Of a DNA stretch of 7,972 nt, positions 1 to 5,341 are shown piece by piece. The stretch's first letter is position 1. Every line of letters begins with the position of its first letter. The stretch is from an uncultured Candidatus Melainabacteria bacterium (GTDB lineage: Bacteria > Cyanobacteriota > Vampirovibrionia > Gastranaerophilales > Gastranaerophilaceae): assembly GCA_934754855.1 (NCBI GenBank), contig CAKVJR010000080.1:1-7972 (forward strand), written 5' to 3'. Below the pieces are notes generated by a model, which did not search any database, was not told the origin of the DNA, and saw only the letters and a program-made list of their open reading frames with translations. A program made the position numbers and the translations under genes.

Positions 1-53
1 CAAGAAAAAAATCAAGATTGACTAAAGCAGTTAACAAATTGCTCGCTGAATAA
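1..53 (+). CDS. rpsT: Ribosomal protein bS20, C-terminal end (partial)
   Basis: The window opens inside a rightward reading frame (first full codon at 3) that ends in RKKSRLTKAVNKLLAE followed by TAA at 51-53. The first two bases fit a GCA alanine codon, giving ARKKSR. This matches the basic C-terminal helix of small-subunit protein bS20, which typically ends in an A-A-R-K-K-S-R-L-x-K-x-x-N-x-L pattern and binds 16S rRNA. The strong terminator starting 26 nt downstream fits a short, highly expressed, monocistronic gene. Only 16 residues are visible, so the call rests on recognising this conserved tail. It cannot be checked against the rest of the protein. Confidence 0.78.
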   Translation, partial: RKKSRLTKAVNKLLAE

Positions 54-78
54 CCCAACGTTCAGATAGTCAAAGTTC

Positions 79-106
79 AAAACCCTCAAGTAATTGAGGG
101 TTTTTT
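79..106 (+). terminator. Rho-independent terminator of rpsT
   Basis: A perfect 11-bp stem (79-89 pairing with 94-104, core CCCTC/GAGGG) closes a GTAA tetraloop at 90-93. The stem runs into a T tract (101-106), then GATTTTTG. The left arm starts with four A residues, so the reverse strand also has a T run and the element could work in both directions. It lies 26 nt past the rpsT stop and would end that transcript. Confidence 0.9.
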
Positions 107-150
107 GATTTTTGTACTTTACTGTGAAAAACAATCCGGTTCATTTGCTG

Positions 151-262
151 TCATTCTGAGTAAACTTTGTTTCTTTAAGTTTGTGCTTGTTTGGATTTTT
201 ATAATGTTTTCATTCTGAGGAACGAGCGAGTAGAGTGCAAATCCTCTACGCTCCGTATGACG
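151..262. repeat. Intergenic TCATTCTGAG repeat element, one decayed and one fuller copy
   Basis: TCATTCTGAG occurs exactly twice, at 151-160 and 210-219. The second copy continues into a foldable unit. GAGCG (224-228) pairs with CGCTC (249-253) and TAGAG (231-235) with CTCTA (244-248), leaving AG bulged at 229-230 and an 8-nt loop at 236-243. The outer ends TCAT (210-213) and ATGA (257-260) are also complementary. No open reading frame of note covers it. From memory, GTCATTCTGAG...GAACGAGCGA elements ending in ATGAC are scattered between genes in many bacterial genomes, so this is probably one member of a dispersed palindromic (REP/MITE-like) family. Copy number cannot be judged from one window. 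Confidence 0.6.
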
Positions 263-281
263 TTGAATTTTTAACGTTTTG

Positions 282-302
282 CTTTTCAATGTGACTGAAA
301 AG
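282..302 (-). other. Hairpin just past the end of the leftward gene set
   Basis: CTTTTCA (282-288) and TGAAAAG (296-302) form a perfect 7-bp stem with a 7-nt loop. It begins only 3 nt past the stop codon of the membrane fusion gene. It could be a weak terminator or a 3' stabilising hairpin for the leftward transcript, but there is no T tract on that strand after the stem. Termination by this element alone is therefore doubtful. Confidence 0.3.
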
Positions 303-305
303 TGA

Positions 306-1223
306 TTATTTTTTGATTTTAATAGACATTTTTATATTTTGAAATCCGTCGATAGAGTTTGAAAAATCCTCATCAGTTTTTACGGACAAAATGGTGCAAT
401 TGTCGGTAATTACGAGGTTTGCATTATCTTTAAAATCTTCATTATTTAAAATTTTATCAATTCTGCCTGTGATTTTTGTCGATGAATTTTTTAATTTTAT
501 AGTAACAGGTTGGTCAGGTTCAATTTTTGCAAATTTTGCCTGTTTTTTAGGAACGACGATGACGAGGCGGTTTGCGTTAATTGATAAAACTAATCTGTCT
601 TTGTAAATATTTTCTCCATTTTTGATGAAAATGCTTGTGACGGTTCCGCTTTCAGGTGAGGTAATTTTGGTGTTGTCCAAATCAATTTTTGCCTGTTCTG
701 CTTGTGCTTTTAAAATTTCGAGTTTATTTTCCGCATCTTCTTTATCTTTTTTTGCCGCAAGATAAGACAGATTGGCATTTTTCATCTCGTTGACGCTTCT
801 GTCGAAATCCTGTTTTGTTGTAATATTTTCGTCAAACATCGACTGATTTCTGTCGCAATCTTTTTTAGCGATATCGAGTTCATCGGTTCTTTTTTTCAAA
901 ACATTTTTGAAGTCGGCATATTCTTTTGCTGCCTGAATTTTAGAACTTTCAATTTCTTTTAATCTTATTTCATATTTTGCGGGAAAAATTTTGACGAGCA
1001 AATCCCCTTTGTTGACGGTATCGCCTTCTTTTATCGGCATTTCGCAAACATTTCCGTCGATTTTTGAGAAAATATTTTCGTGCGTTGAAATAATTGTTCC
1101 GTCATCAATATTTATTTTGCCGTAATTATGCACAAATAGTGCGATTGCTGTGATTAACGCCAATACAAAAATCGTTATGGTTATCTTGTTGAGAAAAATA
1201 TTTTTTGCTGAAAAGTTTGTCAA
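306..1223 (-). CDS. HlyD/EmrA-type periplasmic membrane fusion (adaptor) protein
   Basis: A 305-residue adaptor of the kind that links an inner-membrane exporter to the periplasm or an outer-membrane channel. A short cytoplasmic N-terminus is followed by one membrane segment (about 14-32). The first half of a lipoyl-like domain comes next (about 40-80, with GNVCEMPIKEGDTVNKGDLL). A charged helical hairpin or coiled coil covers about 84-187, then the second lipoyl half (about 188-215, SPESGTVTSIFIKNGENI) and a beta-barrel to the end. The start must be TTG at 1223-1221. An in-frame TGA lies three codons upstream, the next in-frame methionine (about residue 62) would delete the membrane anchor, and a weak GAG lies 5 nt before the TTG. 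It is slightly short for EmrA/HlyD. It follows the ABC-F gene by 52 nt with no terminator between, so it is probably last in that transcript. No transporter partner is visible, so the substrate is unknown. Confidence 0.82.
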   Translation of the reverse strand: MTNFSAKNIFLNKITITIFVLALITAIALFVHNYGKINIDDGTIISTHENIFSKIDGNVCEMPIKEGDTVNKGDLLVKIFPAKYEIRLKEIESSKIQAAKEYADFKNVLKKRTDELDIAKKDCDRNQSMFDENITTKQDFDRSVNEMKNANLSYLAAKKDKEDAENKLEILKAQAEQAKIDLDNTKITSPESGTVTSIFIKNGENIYKDRLVLSINANRLVIVVPKKQAKFAKIEPDQPVTIKLKNSSTKITGRIDKILNNEDFKDNANLVITDNCTILSVKTDEDFSNSIDGFQNIKMSIKIKK

Positions 1224-1275
1224 AATATCTCATTTCTTTTGGCTATATGTTTTATTTGCCCGTAAATAGGGATTT

Positions 1276-2940
1276 TTAACATTTGAATTCTTTAACCAAT
1301 TTTCCGCTTTTGTCTTTGACGGTTTTGGGGTTATACATCAAATCACGGCGTTTTTGGACATTTTCGTCTTTAATGTAATCTTCGTATTTCATTTGATAAT
1401 TAAAATATCCGTTCGGAGAAACCTCGATGATTCTTGTTGCAACGGTATTTATGAATTGATAATCCTGCGAGGTGAAAAGAACCGTTCCTGAAAAATCAAT
1501 GAGGGCGTTGTTTAGAGCCGTAATTGATTCCAAATCGAGGTGGTTTGTCGGTTCGTCCATGATTAAAACGTTTGTTTCGGCAACTATCATTTTTGCGAAC
1601 ATACAACGGACTTTTTCGCCGCCCGAGAGGACTCTTGCTGATTTTTCCGCTTCTTCGCCCGAGAATAACATTCTTCCCAAATAGCCTCTCAAGTAACTCG
1701 TGTGTTGGTCGGGAGAGTACTGAGCAAGCCATTCTATAAGGTTTTTGTCTGTTTCAAAATATTTTGTGTTATCTTTCGGAAAGTAACTGTGAGTAGCGGT
1801 TACGCCCCATTTGATTTCGCCTGAATCAGGTTCTTCAAGACCTTCAAGCATGTTAAAAAGTGAGGTCAAAATCAGAGGATCTTTAGCGATAAATGCGATT
1901 TTTTCGCCTTGCGTAACGTCGAAAGACAGCGTTCTGATTAAGGTTTCACCTTCGTGCGTTTTCTTTAAATCTTTGACGGACAAAACATCACGTCCGGGAA
2001 TTTTTACGTAATTAAAATAAATTCTCGGATATTGACGGCTTGAGGGGACAATTTCTTCAAGCGAAAGTTTGTTCAACATGTTCTTTCTCGAGGTTGCCTG
2101 ACTTGCTTTTGAGGCATTTGCAGAAAATCGGGCGATAAATGTTTTCAACTCTTCCATTTTTTCTTCGATTTTCTTGTTCTTTTCTTCACGTTGTTTTTTG
2201 ATTAACTGAGTTGCCTGTTGCCAAAAACTGTAATTACCCGTGTAAATTCTGATGTTTCTGAAATCGATGTCCGCTATGTGAGTGCAGACTTTGTCGAGAA
2301 AATTTCTGTCGTGAGATACGACTATGACTGTGTTTTGAAAATTTATCAAAAATTCTTCCAGCCAACCGATTGTCTTGATGTCAAGGTGGTTGGTAGGTTC
2401 ATCGAGAAGCAAGATGTCGGGGTTGCCGAAAAGTGCCTGTGCAAGCAATACACGGACTTTTTCGCTACCTGAAAGTTCTGACATTTTTTCATAATGAAGT
2501 TCGTTCGGAATACCGAGTTCACTGAGTAATGACGCTGCTGATGACTCTGCCTGCCAACCGTCAAGTTCTGCAAATTCCGCCTCAAGATTGGCAACTTTTA
2601 TGCCGTCTTCGTCCGAAAAATCAGGCTTCATATAAAGGGCATCTTTTTCTTTCATGATGTCGTAAAGGTGCTTATGACCCATAATTACGGTGTCAATGAC
2701 CGTGTATTCATCAAATTCAAAGTGGTTTTGCTTTAACACCGCAATCCGTTGATTTTTCTGAATATGAACCTCTCCTGTCGTCGGCTCGAGTTCGCCCGAC
2801 AATATTTTTAAAAGGGTACTTTTTCCTGAACCGTTTGCCCCGATAAGCCCGTAGCAGTTGCCTGTTGTGAACTTTAAGTTAACATTTTCAAATAACGGTT
2901 CCGTTCCAAATCTGACGGATAAATTTTCTAAAGTAATCAT
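1276..2940 (-). CDS. ykpA: ABC-F family ATPase, YkpA/YbiT type
   Basis: A cytosolic 554-residue protein with two ATP-binding cassettes and no membrane segments. ABC-F proteins bind the ribosomal E site and act on stalled or initiating ribosomes; the role of this subgroup is less settled. Cassette 1 has Walker A GANGSGKST (34-42), an arm insertion (about 90-130), signature LSGSE (156-160), Walker B LLLDEPTNHLD (177-187) and switch histidine 210. A charged inter-domain linker spans about 244-300 and includes RFSANASKASQATSR. Cassette 2 has signature LSGGEK (438-443) and Walker B LIMDEPTNHLD (459-469). Its P-loop is replaced by IAKDPLILTS (351-360) and its switch histidine by Gln492. Whole-length resemblance to B. 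subtilis YkpA is clear, for example NHFEFDEYTVIDTVIMGHK and YFPKDN. The ATG start has AAGAGG 6 nt upstream. It follows the glycosylase gene by 57 nt. Confidence 0.92.
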   Translation of the reverse strand: MITLENLSVRFGTEPLFENVNLKFTTGNCYGLIGANGSGKSTLLKILSGELEPTTGEVHIQKNQRIAVLKQNHFEFDEYTVIDTVIMGHKHLYDIMKEKDALYMKPDFSDEDGIKVANLEAEFAELDGWQAESSAASLLSELGIPNELHYEKMSELSGSEKVRVLLAQALFGNPDILLLDEPTNHLDIKTIGWLEEFLINFQNTVIVVSHDRNFLDKVCTHIADIDFRNIRIYTGNYSFWQQATQLIKKQREEKNKKIEEKMEELKTFIARFSANASKASQATSRKNMLNKLSLEEIVPSSRQYPRIYFNYVKIPGRDVLSVKDLKKTHEGETLIRTLSFDVTQGEKIAFIAKDPLILTSLFNMLEGLEEPDSGEIKWGVTATHSYFPKDNTKYFETDKNLIEWLAQYSPDQHTSYLRGYLGRMLFSGEEAEKSARVLSGGEKVRCMFAKMIVAETNVLIMDEPTNHLDLESITALNNALIDFSGTVLFTSQDYQFINTVATRIIEVSPNGYFNYQMKYEDYIKDENVQKRRDLMYNPKTVKDKSGKLVKEFKC

Positions 2941-2972
2941 AATAAGCCTCTTGAGTGTGTTTATTCAAAATT

Positions 2973-2978
2973 ATTATA
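2973..2978 (-). promoter_or_regulatory. Predicted -10 box for the ABC-F gene
   Basis: On the leftward strand a perfect TATAAT sits in the 57-nt gap before the ABC-F gene, 32 nt from its ATG. No good -35 hexamer is found at 16-18 bp; TTGACT is present but only 12 bp upstream. If active, it would give an internal promoter within the glycosylase-ABC-F-HlyD unit and a leader of about 25 nt. Confidence 0.35.
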
Positions 2979-2997
2979 AACAGTTCCTCAAGTCAAA

Positions 2998-3573
2998 TCA
3001 GGAAAGTTTATCGTATTCTCTTCGTATTTCCTGAATGTCTTGCCACATCAGCCATTTCGGGCTGCCCTTTGTTCGGGCATCGTTTCTCAAAAGGTATGAC
3101 GGGTGAAAAATCGGCATCATTTTAGAACCGTAAGGTCCATCGAACCATTTGCCTCTTGCTCTTGTTATACCTCTCTCTTCAGGCAACATTGTGTTAAGTG
3201 CAACATTTCCGCAAACCAATATGATTTTGGGTTTTAAAATTTCAATTTGTCCCTTTAAATAATCAAAACACGCCTCTTTTTCTTCAGGCAAAGGGTTTCT
3301 GTTTTCGGGCGGGCGGCATTTTATTGTGTTGCAAATATATATGTCGTTTCTCGAAAATCCTACTGACGCAAGGATTTTGTCCAAAAGTTGACCAGCCTTG
3401 CCAACAAACGGTAATCCTTTTTGATCTTCCCAATATCCCGGAGCCTCTCCGATAAGCATAATTTTATGATTGGGTACTCCGTCTGAAAACACAACGTTTG
3501 TGCGGCTTTTCGCTAATTCGCACTTTCGGCAAGTCAAACATTTTTCTTTGATTAAATCTAACTCTTCTTCCAC
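2998..3573 (-). CDS. Family 4 (type A) uracil-DNA glycosylase with a 4Fe-4S cluster
   Basis: This 191-residue enzyme removes uracil, produced by cytosine deamination, from DNA as the first step of base excision repair. Motifs in order: CxxC (Cys15, Cys18), GEAPGYWED (42-50) and GLPFVGKAG (53-61) of the uracil pocket, CNTIKCRPPENR (81-92), Cys102, and HPSYLLRN (157-164). Cys15, Cys18, Cys86 and Cys102 fit the four cluster ligands known in this family. Length matches the usual 190-210. The start is GTG at 3573-3571, with GAAAGGAA upstream (AGGA about 7 nt before GTG); no ATG lies near. It heads the leftward gene set and is divergent from the membrane protein gene. It is one of the clearest assignments in the window. 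Similar domains occur as SPO1 DNA polymerase-related proteins, an older name for the same family. Confidence 0.93.
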   Translation of the reverse strand: MEEELDLIKEKCLTCRKCELAKSRTNVVFSDGVPNHKIMLIGEAPGYWEDQKGLPFVGKAGQLLDKILASVGFSRNDIYICNTIKCRPPENRNPLPEEKEACFDYLKGQIEILKPKIILVCGNVALNTMLPEERGITRARGKWFDGPYGSKMMPIFHPSYLLRNDARTKGSPKWLMWQDIQEIRREYDKLS

Positions 3574-3595
3574 TGAAATTCCTTTCGATAATCAG

Positions 3596-3604
3596 ATTTT
3601 AACA
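3596..3604 (-). promoter_or_regulatory. Predicted extended -10 promoter of the glycosylase gene
   Basis: Read leftward, TG-T-TAAAAT forms an extended -10 element 22 nt before the GTG start. The -35 region (TTCGTT at 17 bp) is weak, which is common for extended -10 promoters. The gap between the divergent genes is 130 nt, so this promoter and the one facing right share the same control region. Confidence 0.45.
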
Positions 3605-3676
3605 CAAATTACACGAATAACGAAAAAAATGCTTTGTAAATTAATAGAAACAATCACCGAATTTTGCCTGAAATTA

Positions 3677-3685
3677 TGCTAAAAT
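3677..3685 (+). promoter_or_regulatory. Predicted extended -10 promoter of the membrane protein gene
   Basis: TG-C-TAAAAT lies 18 nt before the ATG at 3704. No recognisable -35 hexamer occurs at 16-18 bp; TTGCCT at 3664-3669 is too close. It has the same TGnTAAAAT form as the divergent promoter on the other strand. A start about 7 nt downstream would give a leader of about 12 nt that begins at the ribosome binding site. Confidence 0.45.
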
Positions 3686-3693
3686 CAGTCAAA

Positions 3694-3699
3694 GAGGTG
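3694..3699 (+). promoter_or_regulatory. Ribosome binding site that sets the start at 3704
   Basis: GAGGTG at 3694-3699 lies about 6 nt from the ATG at 3704 (measured from G3697), which is optimal. It lies only 3 nt from the TTG at 3701, which is too close. The adjacent TTG-ATG pair is therefore best read as starting at the ATG. Confidence 0.7.
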
Positions 3700-3703
3700 T
3701 TTG

Positions 3704-5275
3704 ATGATTCAGGATAAAAAATGGCAAATTTTATTTTTTGTGACACTGCTGATTTGGTGCTTTGCCCTGGCTTATCCGATAAATCCCGATTATGACCTGT
3801 TTGCAAGGCTTATAGCGGGAAAATCAGTCGTTGAAAACGGCATTGTTTTGAAACATGATTTTTATTCCTACGCACCGACTCACCTTTGGCTTGACCACGA
3901 ATGGGGTGCAAGTGTCATAATCTATTGGTTTTCAACCTTATCCGATTTGTTCGGAAAATCTGTTTTGACGACATTATCAGCCCTGAAATCATTATTGACG
4001 TTTGGGATTTTTGCAATTGCAACTATTTGTGTTAATTTAAAATCTCATAAATATTCAGCATTTAATATTTTATATTTTGCTTTGGTGGTATTTGCTGCAA
4101 ATATTGTGTTTGCTTCAACTGTCAGATGTCACATGTTCTCGTTTTTATTTTTCGCTCTATTTGTGTTAATCCTTGAAACATATAGATTACAAGGCAAAAA
4201 TTGGTTGCTTTTCTTGTTGCCGATATTAATGCTGTTTTGGGGAAATATCCACGGCGGCTGTCTTAGCGGGCTTGGTTTGATTTTAATTTATGCGGTAGGT
4301 GAATTTTTTAATAAGAAAAATTATCTCCCTTATTTGATGACACTAATAGTGTCATTACTTGTCCTATTCGTAAATCCGTATGGTGTTGAATATGTTAAAT
4401 TCTTGTTTTTTGCAGGAACGATGAATAGAGAATGGATTTCTGAGTGGGCATCTCCATTTTCGATACCGTTTTTTGCATTAAAATTTAAAATCTATTTTGT
4501 ATTTATGCTCATAATCGGTTTGTTAAAATCATTTGAGAATAAATTTACCCTCAAAAACGTTGATATGACTAAATTGCTACTATTAGTGTCAACGGGTTAT
4601 CTTGCAGTTATGCACACAAAATTATTGCCGTTTTTTGTAATTTCGAGTGCGATTTTTATGTATGAAGATGTTTTTTCGATTTTGTGTAAATTTTTTCCTT
4701 TGAAAACTTTGACAGATTATAAAAATAAACATATTTACGCAATTATTTTACTGATTTCTTTATGCTCCTTAAACTCTTCTATTTTAAGCGAAAACACTAT
4801 TAGTGTTAATCGAAAATATTTACCGTACAAAGCGATTAAGTTTTTGAAAGAGAATAATATCAAGGGAAATTTGTTGCTTGATATGACTTTTGGAAGTTAT
4901 GCGGCTTATAAACTTTTTCCCGATAATAAAATTTTTATGGACGGTCGATATGAGGAAGTTTATTCTCCTGATTTGCTGCTTGAAATGAAGGATTTTTTCA
5001 GAATGGACGGCGAGAATTTTGATAAAATTTTGACAAAATACCCGACAGATATTGTGTTGTTGCAAAAGCCGCAATCTGAAAATCTTTCAAAATTTTTGAT
5101 CGAAAAAAAATGGAGAGAAATTTATTCAGATGAAAATTTCAACATTCTTGTTAAACCGAATTATCCTGAAATTGAGGTAAAAGAGGTTGTTTTCAATCCT
5201 GAAAAATTGTTTGACACATCAATTTCTGCGGAGTTGTTAAAAAAATTAAATGGGAGAAACTTTTTGAAAGTATAA
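3704..5275 (+). CDS. Polytopic membrane protein, GT-C glycosyltransferase-like, substrate unknown
   Basis: A 523-residue inner-membrane protein with about 11-12 hydrophobic segments (from 7-24 to about 345-360) and a soluble C-terminal domain (about 370-523). The first loop after the first segment carries acidic and aromatic residues (NPDYDLFARL at 28-37, HDFYSYAP at 51-58, WLDHEW at 62-67). Further motifs are VRCHMFSFLFF (140-150), WGNIHGG (179-185), VNPYG (223-227) and EWASPF (247-252). The tail has NLLLDMTFGSY, then FMDGRYEEVY (411-420). This architecture recalls a widespread uncharacterised family with W-x-N-x-H-G-G and D-G-R motifs. It resembles GT-C enzymes that transfer sugars from polyprenyl phosphates in the periplasm; that function is inference. 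The signature residues are present and nothing looks truncated. The S41 protease gene lies 66 nt downstream on the same strand and has its own likely promoter. Confidence 0.7.
   Translation: MIQDKKWQILFFVTLLIWCFALAYPINPDYDLFARLIAGKSVVENGIVLKHDFYSYAPTHLWLDHEWGASVIIYWFSTLSDLFGKSVLTTLSALKSLLTFGIFAIATICVNLKSHKYSAFNILYFALVVFAANIVFASTVRCHMFSFLFFALFVLILETYRLQGKNWLLFLLPILMLFWGNIHGGCLSGLGLILIYAVGEFFNKKNYLPYLMTLIVSLLVLFVNPYGVEYVKFLFFAGTMNREWISEWASPFSIPFFALKFKIYFVFMLIIGLLKSFENKFTLKNVDMTKLLLLVSTGYLAVMHTKLLPFFVISSAIFMYEDVFSILCKFFPLKTLTDYKNKHIYAIILLISLCSLNSSILSENTISVNRKYLPYKAIKFLKENNIKGNLLLDMTFGSYAAYKLFPDNKIFMDGRYEEVYSPDLLLEMKDFFRMDGENFDKILTKYPTDIVLLQKPQSENLSKFLIEKKWREIYSDENFNILVKPNYPEIEVKEVVFNPEKLFDTSISAELLKKLNGRNFLKV
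4337..4355. repeat. Inverted repeat inside the membrane protein gene
   Basis: ATGACACTA (4337-4345), one A, then TAGTGTCAT (4347-4355) form a perfect 9-bp inverted repeat with a 1-nt centre. A related shorter one, AACACTA-T-TAGTGTT, lies at 4793-4807, and a half-site CTATTAGTGTC at 4580-4590. All three are within coding sequence, so chance and codon use may explain them. They could also be protein-binding or modification sites. Confidence 0.35.
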
Positions 5276-5294
5276 AAGTCTAAATATTCTGATG

Positions 5295-5310
5295 ATGAAA
5301 AATTTTTCAT
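5295..5310. promoter_or_regulatory. Perfect 16-bp palindrome upstream of the protease gene
   Basis: ATGAAAAATTTTTCAT is an exact palindrome with no spacer. It occupies the -35 and spacer region of the predicted protease promoter and ends 6 bp before the -10 box. A dimeric regulator could bind here and block RNA polymerase; no known operator is recognised. It lacks a loop and a following T run, so it is a poor terminator for the membrane protein gene. Confidence 0.4.
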
Positions 5311-5316
5311 TTGTAC

Positions 5317-5322
5317 TATAAT
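5317..5322 (+). promoter_or_regulatory. Predicted -10 box of the protease gene
   Basis: A perfect TATAAT ends 19 nt before the GTG start at 5342. Its last two bases are part of the ATG at 5321, which shows that this ATG is unlikely to be transcribed from this promoter. The -35 region at 17 bp (GATGAA) is weak. Confidence 0.5.
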
Positions 5323-5329
5323 GAGTGTC

Positions 5330-5334
5330 AGGAG
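5330..5334 (+). promoter_or_regulatory. Ribosome binding site that sets a GTG start for the protease
   Basis: AGGAG at 5330-5334 is separated by 7 nt from GTG at 5342. It lies downstream of the in-frame ATG at 5321, which itself has no purine-rich site before it. Translation should therefore begin at the GTG. Confidence 0.75.
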
Positions 5335-5341
5335 AACGAAA

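Noticed and set aside
151..262. CRISPR array or small structured RNA gene
   Set aside because: Only two copies of a 10-bp motif are present, with no regular longer repeats or spacers, and the fold resembles no RNA family I recognise. A dispersed repeat fits better.
391..606. 71-codon rightward frame opposite the membrane fusion gene
   Set aside because: It is an antisense shadow of the beta-barrel region with no ribosome binding site or homology recognised.
1224..1275. Terminator between the ABC-F and membrane fusion genes
   Set aside because: Only a 3-bp CCC/GGG pairing with a wide loop and no T run is present, so the genes are likely co-transcribed.
1472..2594. Several 66-84 codon frames on both strands inside the ABC-F gene
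   Set aside because: All overlap the strongly supported ABC-F coding sequence in other frames and lack motifs or start signals.
3701..3703. TTG as the start of the membrane protein
   Set aside because: It is only 3 nt from the ribosome binding site, while the next codon, ATG at 3704, has ideal spacing.
5321..5323. ATG as the start of the S41 protease
   Set aside because: It overlaps a perfect TATAAT box and has no Shine-Dalgarno sequence upstream. AGGAG downstream points to GTG at 5342, which also gives a tidier signal peptide.
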